From an uncultured Blautia sp. (GTDB taxonomy: Bacteria > Bacillota > Clostridia > Lachnospirales > Lachnospiraceae), in the NCBI GenBank assembly GCA_934408705.1, contig CAKRVL010000069.1:1-13272 (forward strand): a stretch of DNA of 13,272 nucleotides, written 5' to 3'. Shown here one piece after another: positions 4,560 to 12,126 of the stretch (position 1 is its first letter; each line of letters begins with the position of its first letter). A model generated the notes under the pieces. The model saw nothing but the letters and a program-made list of their open reading frames with translations. It did no database searches and was not told where the DNA came from. Position numbers and translations under genes: made by a program.

Positions 4560-6431
4560 ATGGAGAAGAAAAAAGGCGGAAACGTAATACCGGACAGGGA
4601 ACTTCTGTTTATACTGGAGCAGGAGCCCTCCAGGGGTATGGAGCAGCTCATTGCGCAATATTCAGGACTTTTGTGGACTCTGGTGCAGAATTATCTGGAC
4701 AATCCAGAAGACCAGAAAGACTGCGTAAATGAGACCTTCGAGCAGTTTTACTACAACCGAAAATGTTTTACCCCGGAGAAGGGAACTTTGTCCGCATATC
4801 TTGCAGGAATGCTGCGAAAGCGGGCAATTACTTTATATCGCAAAAATTCCGTACGTAAATGGGAAGAACTAACCGATGGATATGAGGCCGGGGATTCCCA
4901 GATAGAAAAAATGGCAGAGAACCTGGATCTTCAGCAGGCGTTGTCTGCCTTGAAACCTGACGAACTGGAATTGATCCGGATGAAATATTATGAGGGGATG
5001 ACGGTACAGGAGATTGCAGCCTCTCTGAATATTTCTTACGAAACAGCGAAGAAACGTCACCAGAGAACCCTGAGCAAGCTTCAGAAAATGCTTCTCCTTG
5101 TTCTGGCTATGGTACTGGCAGGACTCCTTACTGCTTGTGCAATCCGTATCCTGCAGCATTTTGGTATTATATCTGGATATGGTATCAATCAGGATCAGGA
5201 AGAAAGAGTTTACGTTCTGGAAGAGCCCGTGGAGGATGAAAATACAGATGGCAGCTGCGGCATAGAGGACGTGGTGGTGAAAGAAGGAAAGGCGGTCATT
5301 CGTCTGTGGATGAAGGAGAATCCACAGACGGAGGAGAGTCTACTGGTTGAAGAGAGCCGGAAAAACGCAGAAGAAAGTGAAAAATTGGCGGATACAGTCC
5401 AGGGTGGTACAGAGGCATCTGGAACTCCGATAGAAGTTTCTGCCATCAATTTCTGGCTTGGTTTTTCAGACATGGAAGATATCCAGCCCGAGCTGGCTTC
5501 CCAGGTCACAAGCTGGACGAAAGACGGCATCTGGTACAAAGAACTGACATTTAAGAATTTACAGATGCCTCAGGCGAAAGAAATACAGGGAGATAAAGCA
5601 GAAGAAAGCAGCGCCCCTTCCACATACGCCTTGTATGTAGAGTTTAACGGAACCCGCCTGGATTTCACCGTCACAGCAGCCTGGGAGGATGAGCTGGAAA
5701 ATTATGCCTACAGCCTCAAGGACGATGGAGGAATCCTGGCAGATCCGGTTATGGAGAAAGGACATCTCCTGGTCTCCATTTATCCGCTGAATCTGGGAGA
5801 CTACGAGATTACCCCGTCCCTTATCCGGAACATGTACGCATACTCCGATGAAGAAGCACAGGTTACTGTGACTGGGGAAGATAAAGTGGTAAGATCTGGG
5901 GAATGCATTGGTTATCATCCAAATGGAACCGAAGAATATTTTCAATGGGATTTTGGGGAAGCAGAGCCTGGAACTTATACCTTGAAAGTTCCATTTATAT
6001 ACGAGACAAAGAAAGACCAGAATCTTTCCATCCCTATGGATCTGTTTCATATGACATGGAGTCGGGAGAAAAATCCTATTTCCGGTGGAACTGTGAGTAT
6101 AAGGAGCTGTGAGAAATCAGATGAAGAAACAGGTGGAAACCACTGGAAACTCCAGCTTCAGTTCACCCCAGAGGACCCCAGACGCAGCCTGGCTACGTTA
6201 CCCCTGTCCATAAAATCAGGAGGCACATCCGTAGGAATCGCTCACATAACTTCAGCTGTTTCCGATACACCAGTGAAGAAGAACATTATGGAATACGACC
6301 TGGAACTCTTACAAAATCCAGGAGAAGATTCCGAAATTTCTCTCACCACCGAGAATCTGGATGATACCTCCCTGAGAGAAATCTGGTACCGCCTGGATGA
6401 GACTTTTACAGTAAAATTTCATGTGGAGTAA
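4560..6431 (+). CDS. ECF-type RNA polymerase sigma factor fused to a membrane helix and large extracytoplasmic domain
   Basis: A 623-residue protein. Residues 1-100 look like sigma-70 region 2 (DCVNETFEQFYYNRKCFTPE, then a helix GTLSAYLAGMLRKRAITLYR). Residues about 123-175 are region 4 with the HTH VQEIAASLNISYETAKKRHQ (149-168). A hydrophobic helix follows at about 177-197, then roughly 425 residues rich in acidic residues and beta-strand patterns, without cysteine pairs or a domain I recognise, predicted outside the membrane. ECF sigma factors are normally about 180-200 residues and held by a separate anti-sigma protein. Here the sensor appears to be in cis, so the sigma part would be membrane tethered and need proteolysis or a conformational signal. 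The upstream in-frame stop (4533-4535) limits the start to 4560; it has only a weak ribosome binding site. No separate anti-sigma gene is adjacent. Confidence 0.8.
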   Translation: MEKKKGGNVIPDRELLFILEQEPSRGMEQLIAQYSGLLWTLVQNYLDNPEDQKDCVNETFEQFYYNRKCFTPEKGTLSAYLAGMLRKRAITLYRKNSVRKWEELTDGYEAGDSQIEKMAENLDLQQALSALKPDELELIRMKYYEGMTVQEIAASLNISYETAKKRHQRTLSKLQKMLLLVLAMVLAGLLTACAIRILQHFGIISGYGINQDQEERVYVLEEPVEDENTDGSCGIEDVVVKEGKAVIRLWMKENPQTEESLLVEESRKNAEESEKLADTVQGGTEASGTPIEVSAINFWLGFSDMEDIQPELASQVTSWTKDGIWYKELTFKNLQMPQAKEIQGDKAEESSAPSTYALYVEFNGTRLDFTVTAAWEDELENYAYSLKDDGGILADPVMEKGHLLVSIYPLNLGDYEITPSLIRNMYAYSDEEAQVTVTGEDKVVRSGECIGYHPNGTEEYFQWDFGEAEPGTYTLKVPFIYETKKDQNLSIPMDLFHMTWSREKNPISGGTVSIRSCEKSDEETGGNHWKLQLQFTPEDPRRSLATLPLSIKSGGTSVGIAHITSAVSDTPVKKNIMEYDLELLQNPGEDSEISLTTENLDDTSLREIWYRLDETFTVKFHVE

Positions 6432-6474
6432 GTATTTCCAATAAGTCAAACGCATACCAGTGCATAAATAACGA

Positions 6475-6499
6475 ACAAAACTCACAGCGCGTGTTTTGT
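6475..6499 (+). other. Weak hairpin after the sigma-factor gene
   Basis: ACAAAA (6475-6480) plus CAC pairs with GTGTTTTGT (6491-6499) around a small loop with a 2-nt bulge. There is no real U-tract, so it is at best a weak terminator. The rest of the 81-nt gap shows nothing else. Confidence 0.3.
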
Positions 6500-6512
6500 C
6501 TCATTTATAAAA

Positions 6513-7493
6513 GTGCAGATATCAAAGCATATTAAGTTTTGGTACCTGCGCTTTTTTTCTGCAAAAGCGGGGAGGTGCGAAGAACTGAAACAGAGCAAGA
6601 AAATTCTTCAGCTTGCTCGTGAATGTGTGGAAATGAGCGAAAAAGTGCGGCCAGAGGTAATCTGGTTGTCAGACGTGTACGATTGGTTCCGGGAGCGAAA
6701 GGGAATCCGAAGAAAGGCAGATGCAGATATTCTGATTTCCGAAAGAATGCATGGAATTTCAGCACTTTTGAAAGTGAGATACTGGAGGACGGGCAAACAT
6801 ATTCCATTGAACCGTGAACAGTGCCAGAAGTTAGGAATGGCACTGGAACTGGATGAAAATGAGATGAGAAGTCTGCTCCAGCGTTATTACGATCGCACCG
6901 ACATTTCCTGGCTGGAAGAGCCGGAAACCTCCGATCGGGTATATTGGGAGCGCCGTAACAGGATGGAAGATTTGCAGAAAGAATATCTGACCAAAACAGA
7001 TCCGGACCGTTTTTTACATAGAAGTGTTATCAATGGAAAACAGAAGGAGAATTTCCGGCACCTCTATTATGTAGATGCAGGCAGATACACCCTGCTAGGA
7101 GATCAGTCTGATTATCTGGAACGGGCGGCCAGCATGAGCTATCACACCGAGCTGAAAAGGATCATGCTGCTGCGTGGCGAGATTCCGAGAAAAACAATGA
7201 TACGTCATATCATCATTTTGTGCGCACCTTATCTGAGTGCGGAGCGGCTGAATGAGAATCTGAAGGCATTTGGCTATCAGCCTCTGGATGAAAACCACAC
7301 CCAGATCGACGGAACCCATCTGGACTGGCTGCTTATCCGTATCTTGAAAATATATGCGGACTGCTGCAGCGGAAAGGATCCTGAAGAATGCATTTTGTGG
7401 CTTCAGAAATGTTTCCGGATCCTGGATCATTTTTTTGCAGACCAGGGAATAATTGGATTGCGCCTTATGTACTTTAAGGCTTTAGAACGTTAA
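6513..7493 (+). CDS. Protein of unknown function with an HTH-like segment, partner of the adjacent NTPase
   Basis: Up to 326 residues from GTG 6513. That start has no ribosome binding site, whereas GGAGGTG (6571-6577) stands 7 nt before an in-frame CTG at 6585 (residue 25), so translation may begin there, giving about 302 residues. Residues about 48-127 are helical and read like a divergent DNA-binding domain: LSDVYDWFRERKG, then SERMHGISALLKVRYWRTGK, then LNREQCQKLGMALELDENEM, a pattern recalling XRE-type HTH proteins. The rest is a helical domain with many charged residues, a possible LRGEIPRKTMIRHIIILCAP segment, and no catalytic motif I can name. No signal peptide or membrane helix. It is followed 70 nt later by a STAND-like NTPase on the same strand, suggesting a two-component regulatory or defence unit. 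Function unknown. Confidence 0.7.
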   Translation: MQISKHIKFWYLRFFSAKAGRCEELKQSKKILQLARECVEMSEKVRPEVIWLSDVYDWFRERKGIRRKADADILISERMHGISALLKVRYWRTGKHIPLNREQCQKLGMALELDENEMRSLLQRYYDRTDISWLEEPETSDRVYWERRNRMEDLQKEYLTKTDPDRFLHRSVINGKQKENFRHLYYVDAGRYTLLGDQSDYLERAASMSYHTELKRIMLLRGEIPRKTMIRHIIILCAPYLSAERLNENLKAFGYQPLDENHTQIDGTHLDWLLIRILKIYADCCSGKDPEECILWLQKCFRILDHFFADQGIIGLRLMYFKALER

Positions 7494-7563
7494 AATAAAC
7501 GATCGCACTAGAGCGTGCAGATTGCAGGAATGATTTTTCAAACAGGTTCTAGAATTAGAAAAA

Positions 7564-8544
7564 GTGCAAGTAAAAACGGAAATAAGGACGGAAAGGGAAA
7601 TGAAACAGGACGCAGAGAAGCGAAGGCTGGAGTGGAGAGCCGCCCAGATAGAATTGCGCAAAAGTTTTGCCAATACACCAGCGGGATTTAAAAGCAAGGA
7701 TGTGGAGCTGGCAGAGGAGAACGCACTTTTGTCCGACTGGGAAGAGTACAGGGAAAAACAGCAGAACCGGCTTTGCGGCGAATACCGGAAAAATCAGGGA
7801 ATTTTCGTAGGCAGAAAAAGGGAACTGCAAAGGATAACGGAGCAGATCTGCCTAGGAAAAGGCACTCCTGTGATCGTCTACGGACTTGGAGGCAGCGGAA
7901 AAACTGCCCTTGTCCATGAGTGGATGAAAAGAAATCAGGACAGGTATGTGCATGTACTGGAAATGCAGTTTAAATACAGCCTCTGCGATACCGTCTGTGA
8001 CGATGAAAACCTGAACATCACAGATCTGACTTACCGAAAAGAATTTCACGGAAACAAGACCAGATATTTTCACCTGAAGCTTGACCAGCTTGCAGACCAT
8101 GTGCGGAAATATAAAACCCTGATTCTCATAGACGCATGTGATTTTGGAAAAGATCGGAATATGAAATATGTTTTTTCCTTGCCCTGCGACCTGATCGTGA
8201 CCACCAGGGTGAACCCGGTTTTGTGGGGGTATGAGGATGGGATTCTGATGGAGAGTTTGCAGGAAACAGAATGGGATATATTTTTTCACAGCTATTTAAA
8301 AGAAGATTATGAGAAATATTCTGCCATTATCCAAAAACAGATGGACTACTCAAAGGGGCATTTGACCTGGATGATGTTTACTCTCCGTGGAATAAAAGAA
8401 ATTCAGAAGAAAAAATACAAAAGTGAAGAGGCGTGGTTCCATCTGCAACAGGAATTCCAGGAGTTTGAAAAAGGCATATTATCACCGGTTCTTCTGGCTC
8501 CGGTAAATCCTATGCTACCTACAATCTGCTGGACCGGCTTTTGA
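7564..8544 (+). CDS. STAND/NB-ARC-like NTPase, C-terminally truncated by a deletion
   Basis: 326 residues from GTG 7564 (an ATG at 7600 is an alternative); the frame is open upstream to a TGA at 7531, so the true start is uncertain. Residues 1-75 are a charged, probably coiled-coil region. The P-loop domain begins FVGRKRELQRI (81-91), with Walker A GLGGSGKT (107-114), Walker B-like TLILIDA (185-191) and a sensor-type LIVTTR (210-215). A GHLTWMMF stretch near 265-272 resembles the GxP region of NB-ARC/AP-ATPases, which switch between ADP and ATP states to signal ligand sensing. The family protein goes on to a winged helix and a sensor repeat domain. Here the family-like sequence ends at about residue 304, and the last 22 residues are an out-of-frame reading of HerA-type ATPase sequence. 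It is probably non-functional or dominantly altered. Confidence 0.7.
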   Translation: MQVKTEIRTEREMKQDAEKRRLEWRAAQIELRKSFANTPAGFKSKDVELAEENALLSDWEEYREKQQNRLCGEYRKNQGIFVGRKRELQRITEQICLGKGTPVIVYGLGGSGKTALVHEWMKRNQDRYVHVLEMQFKYSLCDTVCDDENLNITDLTYRKEFHGNKTRYFHLKLDQLADHVRKYKTLILIDACDFGKDRNMKYVFSLPCDLIVTTRVNPVLWGYEDGILMESLQETEWDIFFHSYLKEDYEKYSAIIQKQMDYSKGHLTWMMFTLRGIKEIQKKKYKSEEAWFHLQQEFQEFEKGILSPVLLAPVNPMLPTICWTGF

Positions 8545-8861
8545 CAAACGGAGTTCATATGCTGGTGGTAGAGCCTGCCAAGGGAGAGTACAAACAGATT
8601 TTTGGAAATCTGGCACATGTAAATATTTACACCACAGAATCCACCACCTACCAGCTCCTTCGGATCAATCCCTTCCAGTTCCCGGACAAAATACATATTT
8701 TGTCCCATATCGAACAGGTGATGCAGATCTTTTCTGCTTCCTGGCCTCTGTATGCGGCCATGCCTGCGATTTTGAAGCAGTCTGTAGTGAATGCCTGTTA
8801 CATGAGATGGAGCGTGAAGATTGCATTTGGAATGATCAGATTGATTTTTAGTTTCATATAA
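8469..8861 (+). pseudogene. HerA/DUF87-type ATPase remnant (Walker A region only)
   Basis: In the frame opened after TGA 8466-8468 the sequence reads HIITGSSGSGKSYATYNLLD, a textbook Walker A of HerA/VirB4-like ATPases. It continues with VVEPAKGEYKQIFG, RINPFQFPDKIHILSHIEQV and WPLYAAMPAILKQSV, conserved in bacterial DUF87 proteins. The N-terminal beta-barrel domain is absent, and the frame stops at 8859-8861, far short of the Walker B and C-terminal parts of these proteins (normally above 500 residues). From about 8795 the residues no longer look family-like, so a second lesion is likely. Its beginning overlaps the end of the NTPase frame at 7564-8544, which marks a deletion junction near 8469-8475. 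HerA-like ATPases act in DNA processing and in anti-phage systems; this copy cannot work. Confidence 0.7.
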
Positions 8862-8913
8862 AAGAAACTTTACAAAAACAGTTGTTATATGAACCCGATT
8901 TTTTATAATAACA

Positions 8914-8945
8914 AAAAGGTGCTGGAATAAAATCCAACACCTTTT
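8914..8945. terminator. Bidirectional terminator between the HerA remnant and gpmI
   Basis: AAAAGGTGCTGGA pairs with TCCAACACCTTTT around an ATAAAA loop with one mismatch. A-rich and T-rich flanks on both sides allow it to work on both strands, ending gpmI (minus) and rightward transcripts. Confidence 0.8.
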
Positions 8946-8983
8946 ATTGTGATACCAGATGGTACTTTCAATTAAAATAATGA

Positions 8984-10525
8984 TTATTTCTCTACAAGCA
9001 GTGACTCTCCAGTCATCTCAGCCGGCTGCTCCATGCCCATAAGCTGGATCAGTGTCGGGATGATGTCTGCCAGGCAGCCATTCTCGCGAAGGGTATACTT
9101 CGGATCTGCATTAACCAGAATGAACGGTACCGGGTTGGTAGTGTGAGCAGTGTATGGCTCGCCTGTCTCGTAGTCTACAAGCTGCTCTGCGTTACCGTGG
9201 TCAGCACAGATGAACATCTGTCCATCAACCTCTTTCAGAGCCTCTACAGCCTTTCCTACGCACTCATCAACAGCCTCAACAGCTTTAATGGCAGCTGCCT
9301 CAACACCTGTATGACCAACCATATCCGGGTTTGCAAAGTTAACGATGATTACGTCGTATTTCTCAGATTTGATTGCTGCAACAAGCTTCTCACAAACCTC
9401 AGGAGCGCTCATCTCCGGCTGAAGGTCATAAGTCGGAACCTTCGGGGATTTTACAAGGATTCTGTCCTCGCCTTTGTTTGGCTCTTCAACGCCACCGTTG
9501 AAGAAGAAGGTTACATGAGCATATTTCTCTGTCTCAGCGATACGTGCCTGAGTCATATTGTGGGCTGCAAGGTACTCGCCGAAGGTATTGTGAAGTTGAA
9601 CCTTATGGAATGCAACCAGTTTATTTCCGATTGTGTCATCGTAATCTGTGAAGCATACATATGTGAGGTCAAGGCGTTTCTCTCTTGCAAAGCCTGTGAA
9701 TTCGTCATCACAGAAGGCTCTTGTAATCTCACGTGCACGGTCAGGACGGAAGTTGAAGAATACAACAGAGTCCTTGTCAGAAACAACAGCGACCGGTTTG
9801 CCGTCTTTCTCGATGACTGTTGGAAGAACGAACTCATCTGTCTTGCCATTATCATAGGAAGTCTGAACAGCCTCAGCTGCGTCTGTTCCCTTAACGCCCT
9901 CGCCCTTGGTAAGTGCGTTGTAAGCAAGCTCAACACGATCCCAGCGGTTGTCACGGTCCATTGCATAATAACGTCCGGAAACAACTCCGATCTCACCTAC
10001 GCCAAGCTCGTCCATTTTCGCCTGGAGCTGCTCAATATATCCCTTTCCAGAAGCCGGAGGAGTGTCACGGCCGTCCAGGAAGCAGTGTACATAAACTTTC
10101 TTAAGGCCCTCTTTCTTAGCCATCTCAAGAAGACCGAAGAGGTGAGTAATGTGGCTGTGAACACCACCATCAGAGAGAAGTCCCATAAAGTGGACAGCAG
10201 AATCGTTCTCCTTAGCATTCTTCATAGCTGTGAGAAGAGCCTCATTCTGGAAGAAATCTCCATCCTGGATCTCTTTGGTGATTCTGGTAAGCTCCTGGTA
10301 TACGATACGGCCTGCGCCCATATTCATATGACCAACCTCAGAGTTACCCATCTGACCGTCTGGAAGACCTACAGCCAGTCCGCTTGCATTACCTTTTACA
10401 AAAGGATATTCAGCCATCAGCTTGTCCATGACAGGTGTGTTCGCTTCATATACAGCGTTTGCGTCATGTCTTTCATTCAGGCCATATCCATCAAGAATCA
10501 TTAAAACCGTTGGTTTTTTACTCAT
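8984..10525 (-). CDS. gpmI: 2,3-bisphosphoglycerate-independent phosphoglycerate mutase
   Basis: 513 residues, normal family length, interconverting 3- and 2-phosphoglycerate in cytoplasmic glycolysis and gluconeogenesis with two metal ions. All expected landmarks are present: D12 in LDGYG, the phosphoserine nucleophile S62 in GNSEVGH, H123 in SDGGVHSH, DGRDTPP (151-157), RYYAMDRDNRWDRV (185-198), RPDR (260-263), metal ligands D401 and H405 in NPDMVGH, D442 and H443 in ADHGNAE, and H461 in YTAHTTNPVP. Nothing is missing. The ATG is preceded by AAAGGAG on the minus strand. A promoter overlapping the hom terminator drives it (10574-10601), and the hairpin at 8914-8945 ends it. Codon use is even and typical of a well expressed housekeeping gene. 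Confidence 0.98.
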   Translation of the reverse strand: MSKKPTVLMILDGYGLNERHDANAVYEANTPVMDKLMAEYPFVKGNASGLAVGLPDGQMGNSEVGHMNMGAGRIVYQELTRITKEIQDGDFFQNEALLTAMKNAKENDSAVHFMGLLSDGGVHSHITHLFGLLEMAKKEGLKKVYVHCFLDGRDTPPASGKGYIEQLQAKMDELGVGEIGVVSGRYYAMDRDNRWDRVELAYNALTKGEGVKGTDAAEAVQTSYDNGKTDEFVLPTVIEKDGKPVAVVSDKDSVVFFNFRPDRAREITRAFCDDEFTGFAREKRLDLTYVCFTDYDDTIGNKLVAFHKVQLHNTFGEYLAAHNMTQARIAETEKYAHVTFFFNGGVEEPNKGEDRILVKSPKVPTYDLQPEMSAPEVCEKLVAAIKSEKYDVIIVNFANPDMVGHTGVEAAAIKAVEAVDECVGKAVEALKEVDGQMFICADHGNAEQLVDYETGEPYTAHTTNPVPFILVNADPKYTLRENGCLADIIPTLIQLMGMEQPAEMTGESLLVEK

Positions 10526-10573
10526 AATGTGCTCCTTTATATGATAAAATTTACCTTTTGTTTCTCCTTATAT

Positions 10574-10601
10574 ATAGTATCAAAAATCTGGAATTTTTCA
10601 A
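10574..10601 (-). promoter_or_regulatory. Promoter of gpmI
   Basis: Read on the minus strand: TTGAAA (10596-10601), a 16-nt spacer, TACTAT (10574-10579). The -35 matches 5 of 6 and the -10 matches 4 of 6. The -35 lies in the loop of the upstream hom terminator, so the two signals share sequence. Confidence 0.5.
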
Positions 10602-10621
10602 TCACAATTTTCCGGATTTTT
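10582..10621 (-). terminator. Terminator of hom
   Basis: On the minus strand AAAAATCCGGAA (10610-10621) begins 2 nt after the hom stop codon. It pairs with TTCCAGATTTTT (10582-10593) with one mismatch, and the 3' arm itself ends in five T. Its loop contains the gpmI -35 box. Confidence 0.65.
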
Positions 10622-10623
10622 AT

Positions 10624-11925
10624 TTATTTTCCGTAAACCCTTATAGTCTTGGAAATACGCTTCACTGAAGACTTATTGGAAAGCTCCTGTACGGCAGTCT
10701 TGAAATCACCCTCACGAACCTTGGAGGTGATCACAACAACCTCTGCTAGATGATCGTCCTGGTTCTGGCTGTCCTTCTGGATGATCTGTGCAATGCTTAC
10801 ATGATATTTCGCAAAAGTTTCTGTCATCTCAGCAAGCACACCACATCTGTCTTCTACATGAAGACGCAGGAAATAGCGGTTGTAGGTGTCTTCCATCTTT
10901 TTCACCGGAAGTTCTTTGTAGCAGGTACATCCGATGCGTCCGCAGCAGTTTGCTTTAATATTGCGGACAATGTCAAAAATATCGCCAACTACAGCACTGG
11001 CAGTAGGAAGTTCTCCGGCACCCCGGCCAAAGAACATGGCATCTTCCACAGCATCACCGTGAACGAAGACGGCATTATAGGAATCATTGACTGTAGCAAG
11101 AGGATGGTCATTTGGAATCAGCATTGGGCAGACATAAGCTTCTATGCCTGTGTCTGTGTTTCGGGCAACACCAAGAAGCTTGATCGCACTGCCCATTTCT
11201 TTTGCATAGCGGATATCTTTGGCTGATATTTTGGTAATTCCTTCAATATAAACATCATCGAATACCACTCTGGAATTAAAGGCAACACTGGAAAGAATGG
11301 CAACCTTACGTCCGGCATCAAGTCCGTCGATATCTGCGGTGGGATCAGCTTCTGCGTAGCCAAGCTCTGTGGCAAGTGCAAGAGCATCTTTAAATTCCAT
11401 ATTTTCCTGAGACATTTTTGTGAGAATGAAGTTCGTGGTTCCGTTTACAATTCCCATAACCTCACTCATATGGTTGCCTGCAAGACACTGCTTCAGAGGG
11501 CGGATAATGGGGATTCCGCCTGCTACAGCTGCCTCAAAAAGGAAGTCTGTGCGGGAATCTTTTGCGGCATCCATAAGTTCTTTTCCATGGACTGCAATCA
11601 GGTCTTTATTGGCAGTTACCACATGCTTGCCTGCGTGTAGTGCATCCAGAATATAGGTTCTGGCTGGCTCAATGCCTCCGATGAGCTCGATCACAATATC
11701 AATAGAAGGATCATTTTTGATATCCTCCCAGTTGGCTGTAAGCAGTGACGGATCCTCAACCTTGCCGGCTGCTTTCTCAAGATTGCGAACAAGAATTCTG
11801 CGGATTTTGACTTGGCAGCCAATCTTGGAGGTCATTTCTTCTTCCTGACCTTTCAGAACCTTGTAAACACCGGTTCCAACTGTTCCAAGCCCGAGCAGGG
11901 CTGCGTTTATAACTTTTTCTTCCAT
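10624..11925 (-). CDS. hom: Homoserine dehydrogenase with C-terminal ACT domain
   Basis: 433 residues, the usual monofunctional length. It reduces aspartate semialdehyde to homoserine, the branch point to threonine and methionine, in the cytoplasm. The NAD(P)-binding Rossmann motif GLGTVGTGV is at residues 12-20 and the nicotinamide-side motif TANKDLIA at 104-111. AAVAGGIPIIRPLK (132-145) and NGTTNFIL (161-168) are present. The substrate-binding signature with catalytic Asp and Lys, ADPTADIDGLDAGRK, is at 193-207. From about 350 there is an ACT domain (RYFLRLHVEDRCGVLAEMTE), which in this family gives threonine feedback. The minus-strand ATG has AAGGGAG upstream. A consensus promoter lies about 140 nt upstream of the start, leaving a leader with a hairpin. 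No aspartokinase or threonine synthase gene is adjacent in the window. Confidence 0.97.
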   Translation of the reverse strand: MEEKVINAALLGLGTVGTGVYKVLKGQEEEMTSKIGCQVKIRRILVRNLEKAAGKVEDPSLLTANWEDIKNDPSIDIVIELIGGIEPARTYILDALHAGKHVVTANKDLIAVHGKELMDAAKDSRTDFLFEAAVAGGIPIIRPLKQCLAGNHMSEVMGIVNGTTNFILTKMSQENMEFKDALALATELGYAEADPTADIDGLDAGRKVAILSSVAFNSRVVFDDVYIEGITKISAKDIRYAKEMGSAIKLLGVARNTDTGIEAYVCPMLIPNDHPLATVNDSYNAVFVHGDAVEDAMFFGRGAGELPTASAVVGDIFDIVRNIKANCCGRIGCTCYKELPVKKMEDTYNRYFLRLHVEDRCGVLAEMTETFAKYHVSIAQIIQKDSQNQDDHLAEVVVITSKVREGDFKTAVQELSNKSSVKRISKTIRVYGK

Positions 11926-11957
11926 GGGGAACTCCCTTCTTTATATGAATAGTAAAC

Positions 11958-11984
11958 GGTATGTCTGGTGATACAGACATTACC
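11958..11984 (-). promoter_or_regulatory. Hairpin in the hom leader
   Basis: GGTATGTCTG (11958-11967) and CAGACATTACC (11974-11984) form a 10-bp stem with one bulged base and a 6-nt loop. It sits about 20-30 nt upstream of the ribosome binding site. I see no T-box sequence or U-tract, so no specific control mechanism can be named. Confidence 0.4.
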
Positions 11985-12070
11985 CATAAAAATTATCTGG
12001 CTGTAGAATACCTTGTGTAAGCGATAAAAAGACATATGTATCTCACATGCCAACAAATTATGTGCTTCTT

Positions 12071-12099
12071 ATAGTATGGCAGATTGGATGATTTGTCAA
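12071..12099 (-). promoter_or_regulatory. Promoter of hom
   Basis: On the minus strand: TTGACA (12094-12099, perfect -35), a 17-nt spacer and TACTAT (12071-12076). The predicted start is near 12063. The -35 begins 27 nt after the stop codon of the pilin-like gene; no terminator separates them, so read-through from that gene is also possible. Confidence 0.7.
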
Positions 12100-12126
12100 G
12101 ACCGGAGAGTTCAGCAAAACTTTTTT

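Noticed and set aside
4484..4732. An 82-codon frame overlapping the start of the sigma-factor gene
   Set aside because: It overlaps the sigma factor in another frame, has no ribosome binding site and no recognisable motif.
9143..10504. A 453-codon plus-strand open frame opposite gpmI
   Set aside because: It is the antisense shadow of a well conserved housekeeping gene; the peptide is Cys/Ser/Leu-rich with no domain and no ribosome binding site.
10750..11226. A 158-codon plus-strand frame opposite hom
   Set aside because: Antisense shadow of hom, with no initiation signal and no recognisable residues.
11926..12063. T-box or SAM riboswitch upstream of hom
   Set aside because: No T-box consensus (AGGGTGGNACCGCG-like) and no terminator/antiterminator pair were found.
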